A stretch of 64,000 nt of DNA from Burkholderia sp. NRF60-BP8. GTDB lineage: Bacteria > Pseudomonadota > Gammaproteobacteria > Burkholderiales > Burkholderiaceae. Position 1 is the stretch's first letter. The number at the start of each line of letters is the position of its first letter. Where the stretch lies: NCBI RefSeq assembly GCF_001522585.2, contig NZ_CP013374.1:434001-498000 (forward strand). The letters run 5' to 3'. Under the pieces are notes generated by a model. It saw only the letters and a list, made by a program, of their open reading frames with translations, made no database searches and was not told the DNA's origin. Shown here piece by piece: positions 7,888-16,276 of this stretch. A program made the translations under genes and the position numbers.

Positions 7888-10800
7888 GCGACCTCCTCGG
7901 CAGCGCCCGCCTTCATCACCATCAACCGCTGGCCGGCCACCACCGCCGCGCCGGGCGCGCAATCGATCGTCTCGATCGTGCCGTCTTCCGTTGCCGTCAC
8001 CGCCACCTCCATCTTCATCGACTCGACGATCGCGACGACCTGCCCTTCGGTCACGCGCTCGCCGGCTTCCACCAGCACCTTCCACACGCTGCCCGATACG
8101 TCCGCGGCAATCGCCCGCTGCGTGCCGTCGAGCGCGGCCGCTGCCCGGTCCGCTTGCGCGTCGCCCTGCTCCGCGTCGCCGACGTATTCCGCATGGCCGG
8201 CCGCACGCCACCGCTCGCGCTCCGCGTCGAATGCTGCCTGCTGCGTTGCCTTGAACGCGGCGATCGAATCCGCTTCATCGCGCAGGAAGCGGTTGTATTC
8301 GCGCAGATCGAACACGGATTCCTCGATCTTCAGCGTCGCGCGGCCCGCGATGAAATCCGCGCGCAACGCATTCAGCTCGGCCTCGCTGACTTCGTAGAAG
8401 CGGATCTCGTCGAAAAAGCGCAGCAGCCACGGCTTGCCGGCCTCGAATTCGCGCGTGGTGCGATGGCGATTCCACATCTGCACGGTTCGGCCGACGAATT
8501 GATAGCCGCCCGGCCCTTCCATCCCGTACACGCACAAATACGCGCCGCCGATGCCGACCGCGTTCTCCGGCGTCCAGGTGCGCGCGGGGTTGTACTTCGT
8601 CGTCACGAGCCGGTGCCGCGGATCGATCGGCGTCGCGACGGGTGCACCGAGGTAGACGTCCCCAAGCCCCATCACCAGATAGCGCGCGTCGAACACGATG
8701 CGCTTCACGTCGTCGATGCTCGGCAGACCGTTGATGCGCCGGATGAACTCGATATTGCTCGGGCACCACGGCGCATCGGGCCGCACCGACTGCATGTAGC
8801 GCTCGATCGCGACGCGCGTCGACGGGTCGTCCCACGACAGCGGCAGATGGACGATGCGGTTCGGCACGCGCATGTCGGCCACGTCGGGCAGCTCGCGTTC
8901 GGCGGCTTGCAGATGCGCGAGCAACGAGGCCAGCGGCAGCGTCCGTGCGTCGAACTGCACCTGGAGCGAGCGGATGCCCGGCGTCAGGTCGAGCATGCCG
9001 GGCAGCCGGTGCGCGTCGAGCCAGCACATCAGGGCGTGCACGCGAAAGCGCAGGTTCAGGTCGAGCACGAGCGGCCCGTATTCGACCAGCACGTTGCGAT
9101 CGCCCGAGCGCCGGTAGACGACGCCGATGCCGCCGCCGGCCGATGGGTCGCGATGCAGCACGCAATCGCCGGATGCGGCAGCGGCAACGTCGCTCGCCGA
9201 CTGCACGACCGCGGCGGCCGATTTCCCGTCCGGCATCCCGGTCGACACGCCCGCGCGCACGAACCGCACGGTGTCGCCCGGCCGCAACTGCCCGAGCTTC
9301 CACAGCTCGTCGCGCACGACCGTGACCGGACACACGAAGCCGCCGAGGCTCGGCCCGTCCGGGCCGAGAATCACCGGCATGTCCCCGGTGAAATCGACGG
9401 CGCCGATCGCGTACGCGTTGTCGTGGATGTTCGACGGATGCAGCCCCGCCTCGCCGCCGTCCGCACGGGCCCATTGCGGCTTCGGGCCGATCAGCCGCAC
9501 GCCGGTGCGGCTGGAGTTGTAATGGACGGTCCACTGCGTGCCGTACAGCATCGCGATATCGTCCGGCGTGAAGAAATCCGGCGCGCCATGCGGACCGTCG
9601 AGCACGCCGAGCGTCCACGCATGCGTCAGCGCGGGCAGATCGGCCGCGGCCAGCGCCGCGCCGGCGTCGCCGCGCCCGGCGTCCGCGTGCAGATGCAGCA
9701 CGTCGCCCTTGCGCAGCGCACGGCCGGCATGGCCGCCGAACTGGCCGAGCGTAAAGGTCGCCTTGCTGCCGAGATAGTCGGGCACCTGCAACCCGCCCTT
9801 GACGGCGAGACACGCGCGCACGCCCGCGCCCGTCACGCCGCCCAGCTTGAGTATCGCGCCCGGTCGTGCGCGCACGACCTGCCAGAACGGCGCCGGTTCA
9901 CCGTCGAGCGTGGCCGCGAGCGGCGCGCCGCCGAGCACGAACAGCGTCGCGGTATTGAAGCGCAGCGTCGCGCCGACCATCGTGAATTCCAGTCCGGCCG
10001 CGTCGCGCGCGTTGCCGAGCAGCGCGTTCGCGAGGTCGAACGCGCGATCGTCCATCGGTCCCGATGGCGGCACGCCGACGCTCCAGTAACCGACGCGCCC
10101 GGGCGCCTGCTGCACGGTGGTCTGCACGCCGCCGTCGAGCACGTCGATCGTGTGCGGCGCGAACGCGAAACGCGACAGGAAGGCCGTCGTCGGCGCGCCG
10201 CGCGCGAACGTGTCGGAGCCGACGACGGCACGCAGGTAGTCGAGGTTGGTCTCGATTCCGTACAGCTCGGTACGGTCGAGCGCGGCACGCAGCGCGGCCA
10301 GCGCATCGCGCCGCGTGTCGCCGCGCACGATCAGCTTCGCGAGCAGCGGATCGTAATGTGCGCTGATCTCCGTGCCGGCCTCGATCCAGCCATCGACCCG
10401 CACGTTTTCGGGAAACGCGACGTGCGTGAGCAGCCCGGCGCTCGGCTGGAACTGCTTGTTCGGATCTTCCGCATAGAGCCGCACCTGGATGCTCGCCCCG
10501 CGCGGTGCGACGGCGAGCGTGTCGAGCGGCGGCAGATCGCCCTCAGCCTGCAGGATCATCCATTCCACGAGATCGACGCCCGTCACTGCCTCGGTCACGC
10601 AATGCTCGACCTGCAGCCGCGTGTTCACCTCGAGGAAATAGAACCGCCGCGCGGTCGCGTCGAACACGAATTCAACCGTGCCGGCCGACGCGTAGCCCAC
10701 CGCGCGCGCGAGCCGCACCGCACTTGCGTGCAGCGCGTCGCGCTCGGCATCGGTCAAGTCGGGCGCGGGCGTTTCCTCGATCACCTTCTGGTTGCGCCGC

Positions 10801-11495
10801 TGCACCGAGCAATCGCGTTCGCCGAGCGCGATCGCGCCGCCGCGGCCGTCGCCGAAGATCTGCACTTCGATGTGCCGCGCGTGTTCGACGAACTTCTCGA
10901 GATAAACGCCCGCATGCGCGAAGTTCGCGCTGCCGAGCCGCACGACGGATTCGAAAGCCGCGGCGAGTTGCGCGGCATCGCGGCACAGCGACATGCCGAT
11001 GCCGCCGCCGCCCGCGGTGCTCTTCAGCATCACCGGATAGCCGATCGCGTCGGCTTCGGCGAGCGCCGTTGCCACGTCGTCGAGCAGCCCGGTGCCCGGC
11101 AGCAGCGCGACGCCGTGCGCGGCAGCGAGTTCGCGCGCGGTGTGCTTGAGGCCGAACGCGCGCATGTGATCGCCGCGCGGCCCGATGAACCGCAGGCCCG
11201 CCGCTTCGCATGCGTCGGCAAAGCCGGCGTGCTCGGACAGGAAACCGTAGCCGGGGTGCACGGCCTGCGCGCCGGTCTCACGCGCAGCGGCGAGGATCGC
11301 CGCGACGTTCAGATAGCTGTCGGCCGCCGGTGCGGGGCCGACACGCACGGCTTCGTCGGCGAGCACCACGTGGCGCGCGTCGCGATCGGCATCCGAATAG
11401 ATCGCGACCGATGCGATGCCGAGGCGCTCGAGCGTGCGGATCACGCGGCACGCAATTTCGCCGCGATTCGCGACGAGGACTTTAGCGAATCTCAT
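7884..11495 (-). CDS. Biotin-dependent urea/guanidine carboxylase
   Basis: 1203 residues. The order is biotin carboxylase with ATP-grasp (1 to about 450, starting V-L-V-A-N-R-G-E-I-A), a KipA/AHS2-like domain (about 480-780), a KipI/AHS1-like domain (about 790-1000), and a C-terminal biotin carrier with V-E-S-M-K-M-E-V and biotinyl-Lys1161. It carboxylates urea to allophanate or guanidine to carboxyguanidine. The two DUF1989 genes directly upstream and the guanidine-I riboswitch strongly favour guanidine carboxylase. Database entries usually call such proteins urea carboxylase. The start at 11495 follows GGGAGG; extensions upstream run through the hairpin-rich spacer and are rejected. Confidence 0.95.
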   Translation of the reverse strand: MRFAKVLVANRGEIACRVIRTLERLGIASVAIYSDADRDARHVVLADEAVRVGPAPAADSYLNVAAILAAARETGAQAVHPGYGFLSEHAGFADACEAAGLRFIGPRGDHMRAFGLKHTARELAAAHGVALLPGTGLLDDVATALAEADAIGYPVMLKSTAGGGGIGMSLCRDAAQLAAAFESVVRLGSANFAHAGVYLEKFVEHARHIEVQIFGDGRGGAIALGERDCSVQRRNQKVIEETPAPDLTDAERDALHASAVRLARAVGYASAGTVEFVFDATARRFYFLEVNTRLQVEHCVTEAVTGVDLVEWMILQAEGDLPPLDTLAVAPRGASIQVRLYAEDPNKQFQPSAGLLTHVAFPENVRVDGWIEAGTEISAHYDPLLAKLIVRGDTRRDALAALRAALDRTELYGIETNLDYLRAVVGSDTFARGAPTTAFLSRFAFAPHTIDVLDGGVQTTVQQAPGRVGYWSVGVPPSGPMDDRAFDLANALLGNARDAAGLEFTMVGATLRFNTATLFVLGGAPLAATLDGEPAPFWQVVRARPGAILKLGGVTGAGVRACLAVKGGLQVPDYLGSKATFTLGQFGGHAGRALRKGDVLHLHADAGRGDAGAALAAADLPALTHAWTLGVLDGPHGAPDFFTPDDIAMLYGTQWTVHYNSSRTGVRLIGPKPQWARADGGEAGLHPSNIHDNAYAIGAVDFTGDMPVILGPDGPSLGGFVCPVTVVRDELWKLGQLRPGDTVRFVRAGVSTGMPDGKSAAAVVQSASDVAAAASGDCVLHRDPSAGGGIGVVYRRSGDRNVLVEYGPLVLDLNLRFRVHALMCWLDAHRLPGMLDLTPGIRSLQVQFDARTLPLASLLAHLQAAERELPDVADMRVPNRIVHLPLSWDDPSTRVAIERYMQSVRPDAPWCPSNIEFIRRINGLPSIDDVKRIVFDARYLVMGLGDVYLGAPVATPIDPRHRLVTTKYNPARTWTPENAVGIGGAYLCVYGMEGPGGYQFVGRTVQMWNRHRTTREFEAGKPWLLRFFDEIRFYEVSEAELNALRADFIAGRATLKIEESVFDLREYNRFLRDEADSIAAFKATQQAAFDAERERWRAAGHAEYVGDAEQGDAQADRAAAALDGTQRAIAADVSGSVWKVLVEAGERVTEGQVVAIVESMKMEVAVTATEDGTIETIDCAPGAAVVAGQRLMVMKAGAAEEVA

Positions 11496-11694
11496 GTTGC
11501 CTCCCGCAGGGCCGCGCCAAGGGGCGTAGCGGGGAATTCGCGGAGCATCGCTCCGCGCCCGCGCAGCCGGCCGGCTTTGCAAAGCCGGCCGTGGATGGCA
11601 ACGGCGCCCTCTGGGCGCGGCGAACGAGTCGATCCGGCGTCGCGCGTCGGTGCGTGCTCCGGTCCCATGCAAAGCCGGTGAGCGTGACGATCAT
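11496..11694. repeat. Hairpin-rich spacer inside the guanidine operon
   Basis: This 199-nt gap between the second DUF1989 gene and the carboxylase holds a perfect 24-bp palindrome at 11568-11591 (core CTTTGCAAAG flanked by GC-rich arms). A second hairpin lies at 11539-11557 (CGCGGAGC / GCTCCGCG). The other gaps in the operon are short or overlapping, so this spacer is exceptional. It may stabilise or trim the mRNA, or attenuate it, or be a mobile palindromic element. Confidence 0.6.
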
Positions 11695-12351
11695 TCATTC
11701 GGCCTCCCAAATCATGAGGCGCACGGGCGTCGGGTTGTAGCCGTTGCATGGGTTGTTGAGTTGCGGGCAGTTCGAGATCAGCACCGTGACGTCCATCTCC
11801 GCACGCATCTCGACGTACTTGCCGGGCGCGGAGATGCCGTCCTCGAACGTGAGACCGCCGAGCGACGTGACGGGCACGTTCATGAAGAAATTCACGTTAC
11901 CGACCAGGTCGCGCTTGGTGAGCCGCGCGCCGGCACCGCACGTGCAGTGCGCGATCGCGTTGAGGAAGCTGTCGCGGCAGTTGTGCATGTAACGCTTGTC
12001 GAGCGCATAGCGCACCGTGTTGCTCTCGGCGGCGCAAGCGCCGCCGAGCGTGTCGTGGCGGCCGCACGTGTCGGCGACGATCGTCGCCATCGGGTTGCCG
12101 CGGTTCGACACGAGCACGCTGCCCGCGCTCAGGTACAGGTTGCGCTGCGCGCGGATCGTGTCCTGCGCGCTGTAGCGCTCTTCCGTATCGTCGGTGCGGT
12201 AGAACAGCGTGTCGACGGCCTGGTTGCCTTCCAGGTCGAGAATGCGCAACGTCTGTCCGCGCTTCAGGTCGTGCAGCCACGGGTCGCCCGCATTCAGCGT
12301 GATGTCGTGGATCGCTGCGCGCGGGTCGAGCCGGCTTTCGATGATCGGCAT
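11695..12351 (-). CDS. DUF1989 protein, UAAP2-like: carboxyguanidine deiminase-type subunit
   Basis: 218 residues of the urea-carboxylase-associated DUF1989 family, with the hallmark stretch [12 protein letters not shown] followed by E-R-Y-S-A-Q-D-T. Proteins of this pair form a heteromeric carboxyguanidine deiminase in characterised guanidine-degrading bacteria, converting carboxyguanidine to allophanate. It retains Cys and His clusters (C-G-R-H-D-T; H-C-T-C-G-A-G) suited to metal binding. The start has a GAGGAG site and lies 11 nt after the preceding gene. Which subunit letter it corresponds to I cannot say. Confidence 0.9.
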   Translation of the reverse strand: MPIIESRLDPRAAIHDITLNAGDPWLHDLKRGQTLRILDLEGNQAVDTLFYRTDDTEERYSAQDTIRAQRNLYLSAGSVLVSNRGNPMATIVADTCGRHDTLGGACAAESNTVRYALDKRYMHNCRDSFLNAIAHCTCGAGARLTKRDLVGNVNFFMNVPVTSLGGLTFEDGISAPGKYVEMRAEMDVTVLISNCPQLNNPCNGYNPTPVRLMIWEAE

Positions 12352-12362
12352 GGTCTCGCTCC

Positions 12363-13118
12363 TCATGCGAACAGACGGTCGGTGTTGGCGAACCCGCGCG
12401 TGTTCTCCGCGCATGCGCGCCGGCACGGGTCGTCTTCTGGCGCCGCGCCATCGGCCGGATACGCGCGATACGCGATCAGCTTCACGGCTTTCGGCGCGTA
12501 GTCCGGACGCGGATCGAGCGGATGCGGCGCGGTAGAAAACGCCGCGAGCGTATTCATCTCGAAGCGCAGGTCGAACGTGCTGCCGGCCGGCGAATGTCCG
12601 GCGACGAATTCGAGCGTGCCGTCGTCGCGCGTGGCCAGCTTGCTGAAGAAGTTGACGTTCGCGGCGAGATCGCGCGCCGACAGGCCGTATTTCGCGAGCT
12701 CGAGCACGAGGCTGTCGCGGCCGTTGCGGATCATCGCGTTGCGGTCGGCCTGGTACGACGTCGTGCCGTACTTGTGCGCGAACAGCCGCGCATCGCCGAC
12801 GCCGCCGAGCGGATCGTGCCAGCCGAGCGTGTCGGCCGTGATCGACGCGATCACGCGCCCCATGTCCGTATACAGCGCATGGCCGCGCGTGAGATGCGCG
12901 GTGTGCTGCGCCTTCAGCGTGTCGGCCATGTTGTAGCGTTCGAGCAGGTCTTCCTGGCGATGAAAGACCGCGGACAGGTTCGCGCCGCCGTCGACATCGA
13001 CGATGCGCAGCGCGAGACCGCGGCGCAGGATGCCTGACCAATGGGTTCCGGCGGGAATCAGCGTTTCCCACGCGACGTGTGGCGGTGGGGCAAGGACGGC
13101 TTGGGGGCTCGGCGACAT
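12363..13118 (-). CDS. DUF1989 protein, UAAP1-like: carboxyguanidine deiminase-type partner subunit
   Basis: 251 residues, the first gene of the minus-strand guanidine operon. It is homologous to the next gene: [21 protein letters not shown] and G-W-H-D-P-L-G-G align with its hallmark motifs. The ATG at 13118 has a GGAG site and lies about 60 nt downstream of the riboswitch. Family knowledge makes the pair a carboxyguanidine deiminase working between the biotin carboxylase and allophanate hydrolase. Without the riboswitch it would be called only 'urea carboxylase-associated'. Confidence 0.9.
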   Translation of the reverse strand: MSPSPQAVLAPPPHVAWETLIPAGTHWSGILRRGLALRIVDVDGGANLSAVFHRQEDLLERYNMADTLKAQHTAHLTRGHALYTDMGRVIASITADTLGWHDPLGGVGDARLFAHKYGTTSYQADRNAMIRNGRDSLVLELAKYGLSARDLAANVNFFSKLATRDDGTLEFVAGHSPAGSTFDLRFEMNTLAAFSTAPHPLDPRPDYAPKAVKLIAYRAYPADGAAPEDDPCRRACAENTRGFANTDRLFA

Positions 13119-13171
13119 GGCGGCTCCGGGGTCGGTTGGACAAAGGGCGTGAGAGGGCGACCGAACGACAT
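13058..13171 (-). CDS. Possible 37-codon upstream ORF overlapping the riboswitch exit and first gene
   Basis: An ATG at 13171 lies five bases after the GGGAGG that ends the riboswitch, at correct Shine-Dalgarno spacing. The frame reads [10 protein letters not shown] and ends at 13058, overlapping the DUF1989 start at 13118 out of frame. It could be a ribosome-loading or control ORF, or a chance consequence of the conserved GGGAG. Confidence 0.25.
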   Translation of the reverse strand: MSFGRPLTPFVQPTPEPPCRRAPKPSLPHRHTSRGKR

Positions 13172-13177
13172 CGGGAC

Positions 13178-13302
13178 CTCCCGGGCTTTTATCCCTCCGT
13201 GGAGCCTCGCCGTTTCCTCGTATCGAGGCGAAGGCAAGACCGGATTGCTCTCGGACCAGGCATCGCGCGGCGCACGCCGCACGACCGGAACCCTAGCGAT
13301 CC
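13178..13302 (-). promoter_or_regulatory. Guanidine-I (ykkC) riboswitch, minus strand
   Basis: Read on the minus strand, all conserved blocks of the ykkC/guanidine-I aptamer occur in order: CTAGGGTTCCGG (13296-13285), TGGTCCGAGAG (13258-13248), then ACGG AGGGATAAAAGCCC GGGAGG (13200-13177). Guanidine binding should turn on the operon starting at 13118. No intrinsic terminator is visible after the aptamer. Its last stem contains GGGAGG, so control may be at ribosome access. Confidence 0.93.
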
Positions 13303-13343
13303 TGAAGATGATGCAAATTGCTTCGCACCTCTCGAGCATCGAA

Positions 13344-13361
13344 CAAGCGAGTTGCGTGCCA
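13344..13361 (-). promoter_or_regulatory. Sigma-54-like promoter for the guanidine operon
   Basis: On the minus strand TGGCACGCAACTCGCTT has the invariant GG-N10-GC spacing of sigma-54 (-24/-12) promoters. Transcription would start about 30 nt before the riboswitch. The same core (TGGCACGC-N3-CTCGCT, read GG-N10-GC) precedes the plus-strand riboswitch at 13690. This implies RpoN/NtrC nitrogen control. Confidence 0.6.
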
Positions 13362-13689
13362 GCCGCCGTCCAATGACCGTACGACGCGGCCCGGCGGCGC
13401 GATGCCGCGCGAGATGCGAACGGCGGACGCATTCGCTTGCCCTCGCGGCGGGCGCGCGGCGCACCATGCGCACGCAACCGCGCACCGGCGCAGTGCGCAT
13501 CGCGGGCTCGCGCACCGCGCGATCCGCGATGGCATGGGCATTGCTGAATCCGTGCACCTTCACCTCGTCGCCGATCCTTCATGAACAAGCTCGACCTGCT
13601 CCGGCGCGTACTGCACGCGCTGTTCGCCGTCCGCTTCATCGAACTTCAGCGCCCCCTGCGCCGCCGTTGAATCGCATTGCCGCGCGACG
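13362..13689. other. Divergent regulatory core between the two guanidine promoters
   Basis: About 330 bp between the two sigma-54-like promoters, with no convincing gene. Enhancer sites for an NtrC-like activator would be expected here; I could not identify a clear site by eye. Confidence 0.4.
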
Positions 13690-13707
13690 TTGGCACGCTT
13701 CTCGCTC
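13690..13707 (+). promoter_or_regulatory. Sigma-54-like promoter for the guanidine-uptake binding protein
   Basis: TTGGCACGCTTCTCGCTC matches the sigma-54 consensus TTGGCACG-N4-TTGC, with GG and GC exactly ten bases apart (one mismatch in the -12 TTGC). The predicted start near 13717 lies just ahead of the riboswitch. Confidence 0.6.
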
Positions 13708-13744
13708 GGCATGACGCCGAGAGGTGCGGCGGCGTCGCATCTTA

Positions 13745-13862
13745 GGGGTGCTAGGGTTCCGGTTCGTCGAACGTCTGGTCCGAGAGCAGCCCGGCACGCG
13801 TTCATCCTGTCGCGAGACCGGATGCGCACGTGCTACACGGCGGGACAAAAGCCCGGGAGATT
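13745..13862 (+). promoter_or_regulatory. Guanidine-I (ykkC) riboswitch, plus strand
   Basis: The plus strand carries CTAGGGTTCCGG (13751-13762), CTGGTCCGAGAG (13775-13786) and ACGGCGGGACAAAAGCCCGG followed by GAGA (13837-13860). These are the signature blocks of the guanidine-I aptamer. It controls the solute-binding protein at 14001. It is about 450 bp from, and divergent to, its sister riboswitch. Confidence 0.94.
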
Positions 13863-13866
13863 GGCG

Positions 13867-14004
13867 ATGGCAACGGCCGTCGCGCCTCTCCGTGGCCGCT
13901 TCGTTCGCTCCGCATCCGCAGGAACCGGTCACGCGGCCGGACCGTGTGCGCGCGCACAGTCCTATCGACGATCCCGATCCCGGTCTCCTGGAGAACAACG
14001 ATGA
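13867..14004 (+). CDS. Possible 45-codon leader ORF coupled to the binding protein
   Basis: An ATG at 13867 is correctly spaced from GGGAGA at the riboswitch 3' edge. Its frame (M-A-T-A-V-A-P-L-R-G-R-F, ending in an Arg/Ser-rich tail) stops as ATGA over the start codon at 14001. The arrangement suggests translational coupling: riboswitch-controlled ribosome entry at the leader would deliver ribosomes to the binding-protein gene. No protein family is recognised. Confidence 0.35.
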   Translation: MATAVAPLRGRFVRSASAGTGHAAGPCARAQSYRRSRSRSPGEQR

Positions 14005-15023
14005 CCCGTCCCGCCCCGGCGTTCCGCCGCCTGCCGTCCTTCCGTTTCATCCGCCACGCATTGGGCGCCGCCGCCGCGGCTGCCGCGTTATGGGCGGCGC
14101 CTGCCGCGCAAGCGGCCGCGCCGCTGAAGATCGGCTACAGCGACTGGCCCGGCTGGGTCGCATTCCAGGTCGCGCTCGACAAGGGCTGGTTCAAGGAGGC
14201 CGGCGTCGACGTCGATTTCGAATGGTTCGATTATTCGGCGTCGCTCGACGCGTTTTCCGCAGGCAAGCTCGACGCGGTCGCGGCGACCAACGGCGATGCG
14301 CTCGTGACGGGCGCATCCGGCGCGAAGAACGTGATGATCCTGCTGACCGACTATTCGGCCGGCAACGACATGATCGTCGCGAAGCCGCCGCTGCGCACCG
14401 TCGAGGCGCTGAAGGGCAAGAAGATCGGCGTCGAGCTCGGTTTGGTCGACCACCTGTTGCTCGAAACCGCACTGCGCAAGCACGGGCTCAAGGACAGCGA
14501 CGTCACGCTCGTGAATGCGAAAACCAACGAACTGCCGCAGGTGCTCGGTTCGTCGGCAGACATCGCGGCGGTAGCCGCATGGCAACCGAACGCCGGCGAG
14601 GCGTTGAAGCGCGCGCCGGGTTCGCGCGCGATCTTCACGTCGGCGGATGCGCCGGGGCTGATCTACGATGCGATCACCGTCGCGCCGGCGAGTCTCGCCG
14701 CGCGCCGGGCCGATTGGGCGAAGGTGGTCAAGGTCTGGTATCGCTGCGTTGCGTACATCAACGATCCGAAGACGCAGGCCGACGCAGTCAAGATCATGTC
14801 GGCGCGCGTCGGGCTCGCGCCGGCACAATACCTTCCGCTGCTGCAGGGCACGCACTTGCTCGACGAAGCGGCCGCGAAGCGTGTGTTCCGCAAGGGCGAC
14901 GGGCTCGATTCGATCTACGGCTCGACGCGCAATGCGAATGCGTTCAACGTGCGTAATGCCGTGTACAAGCAGTCGCAGGACGTCGACGCGTATATCGATC
15001 CGCGGTTTACCGACGCGCGTTGA
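14001..15023 (+). CDS. ABC transporter solute-binding protein (SsuA/THI5/NMT1-like), guanidine-locus uptake
   Basis: 340 residues. Residues 1-38 form a signal peptide (R-R-L-P-S-F-R-F-I-R, hydrophobic Ala-rich core, cleavage after A-Q-A). The mature protein begins P-L-K-I-G-Y-S-D-W-P-G-W, typical of the nitrate/sulfonate/thiamine-precursor binding group, with K-G-W-F-K-E-A-G-V. The start has a GGAG site. The cognate permease and ATPase are the last genes of the divergent operon (4020-5951), so one transporter is split between two riboswitch-controlled units. Confidence 0.93.
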   Translation: MTRPAPAFRRLPSFRFIRHALGAAAAAAALWAAPAAQAAAPLKIGYSDWPGWVAFQVALDKGWFKEAGVDVDFEWFDYSASLDAFSAGKLDAVAATNGDALVTGASGAKNVMILLTDYSAGNDMIVAKPPLRTVEALKGKKIGVELGLVDHLLLETALRKHGLKDSDVTLVNAKTNELPQVLGSSADIAAVAAWQPNAGEALKRAPGSRAIFTSADAPGLIYDAITVAPASLAARRADWAKVVKVWYRCVAYINDPKTQADAVKIMSARVGLAPAQYLPLLQGTHLLDEAAAKRVFRKGDGLDSIYGSTRNANAFNVRNAVYKQSQDVDAYIDPRFTDAR

Positions 15024-15058
15024 CGGCAACACGTTCGCCTGCGCGGGGACGCGCCGCG

Positions 15059-15280
15059 CAGGGGGACAACTCCGGTGCACCCGCGTGGAAGAACAAGCCG
15101 TCGTGGTATCAGATTTCGAGCGAGGACCGGATGATCGCGCCTGCGAACCAGGAGCACATGTCGGGTCGGCTGGGTGCACGTAAAGTCATCACGCTTGCAA
15201 CCAGTCATGCGTCGTCGGCATCGAAAGCGGTGGAGGTGGCCGATCTAATCGACGAAGCAGCAAGCGCTACGGCCGCATAA
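15059..15280 (+). pseudogene. C-terminal remnant of an alpha/beta-hydrolase
   Basis: This frame reads A-W-K-N-K-P-S-W-Y, E-D-R-M-I-A-P and L-A-T-S-H-A-S, ending in V-A-D-L-I-D-E-A-A. This is the C-terminal part of haloperoxidase/esterase-like alpha/beta-hydrolases, with the acidic residue before R-M-I and the catalytic-His region S-H. The nucleophile half is absent, as is any start with a ribosome-binding site. It lies 35 nt after the binding-protein gene, at the edge of a lower-GC stretch. Confidence 0.6.
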
Positions 15281-15541
15281 GGGCATCATCGCGACATAAA
15301 GGCATAGCCGACATCTGGCGCATCACATTGACTTGAACAGATGTCGGCGGCGAGCCGCCTAGATTTCCTGGACAGGGCCGAGCGTGAATGTTCGCTCTTT
15401 GAAGATGCAATTGTGAGTGTCTCTTCCTGGCCGAAGTCGAGCGCATCGCCGGGTGCCCGAACGCTTCGAATGTGGATGCTGCGTCATGCGTCAACCGACC
15501 GCCGAGTCAACAGAACGAGTGCCATCTACACTGACGCGTAT

Positions 15542-15943
15542 TCAACGACGCTCCGTAATCGAACCCTCAGCGTCAACTGTCCCAACGGCGCCGATGGCGC
15601 CGCCAACGGAAATCGGTCCACGTGCTTCCAGATCCCCGTGCACGGTCAGCGGGCCATGCACGGTGAGCGGACCGTGAAACGTATTTTCTCCCTGACGTCT
15701 GCGTATGGCATGACCGTCGGGAGGAATCCGTTCAATCGAGGCCGCGGTGACCGGGCCGCTGGCGGAGATGTCGCCGGCCACCGTCAGCGAGCCGTCGACA
15801 GTAACCGGCCCGAGGACGACGAGCGATCCGTCGACGCTGAGTGGCCCCGTGACGACCGGCTCGGCATGCCCTGACGTGACGAAGACAGAGGACGCCAGCA
15901 GAACCGCGCCCGCCATCGCGCTCCCTGCCCGCCTCGATGCCAT
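15542..15943 (-). CDS. Small exported protein with GPLTVxG-type repeats
   Basis: 133 residues starting at an ATG with an AGGAAAG site. Residues 1-27 form a signal peptide (L-L-A-S-S-V-F-V-T-S-G-H-A, then E-P-V). The mature part is built of short repeats such as G-P-L-S-V-D-G-S-L, G-P-V-T-V-D-G-S-L and G-P-L-T-V-H-G at about 6-12-residue steps. This is a period expected for a right-handed beta-helix like polymer-forming bactofilins, though the protein is exported. No catalytic motif. The 260-bp stretch upstream to 15281 shows nothing clear. Confidence 0.65.
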   Translation of the reverse strand: MASRRAGSAMAGAVLLASSVFVTSGHAEPVVTGPLSVDGSLVVLGPVTVDGSLTVAGDISASGPVTAASIERIPPDGHAIRRRQGENTFHGPLTVHGPLTVHGDLEARGPISVGGAIGAVGTVDAEGSITERR

Positions 15944-16276
15944 GCTCTTTCCTGGGGCCAGATTGAAGCATTTCACATGTCCTCCTGCCCGGTGTCTACT
16001 TACGCGAGCGCCAGCGGTCCACTGACTCGCGACGGGCGGCTGCCGCTGAAGCACGCCCGGGCGCTATTGATCCAGTCTAGTCACGGAGTTGGCGAGTACA
16101 AGCGGCATCGGCGCGATAGCGCGACGCGCGCGATCTGCGACTGAACGTCTGCAGTGCACCGGGAAGCGACCGGTTGAGCGTTTGCCGGCGCACGCCGACG
16201 AATGACGGATATGACCGAGCGAGCATCTACAGGCGACTGGCTCGGTGCTACCCTGAGCCGTCCTTCAAGCTCGCCT

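Noticed and set aside
7875..11681. 1268-codon plus-strand frame opposite the carboxylase
   Set aside because: Antisense shadow of biased codon use; low-complexity composition.
13560..13680. Short coding-like remnant within the divergent guanidine spacer
   Set aside because: A minus-strand frame (E-Q-V-E-L-V-H-E-G) resembles protein sequence, but no family or start was found.
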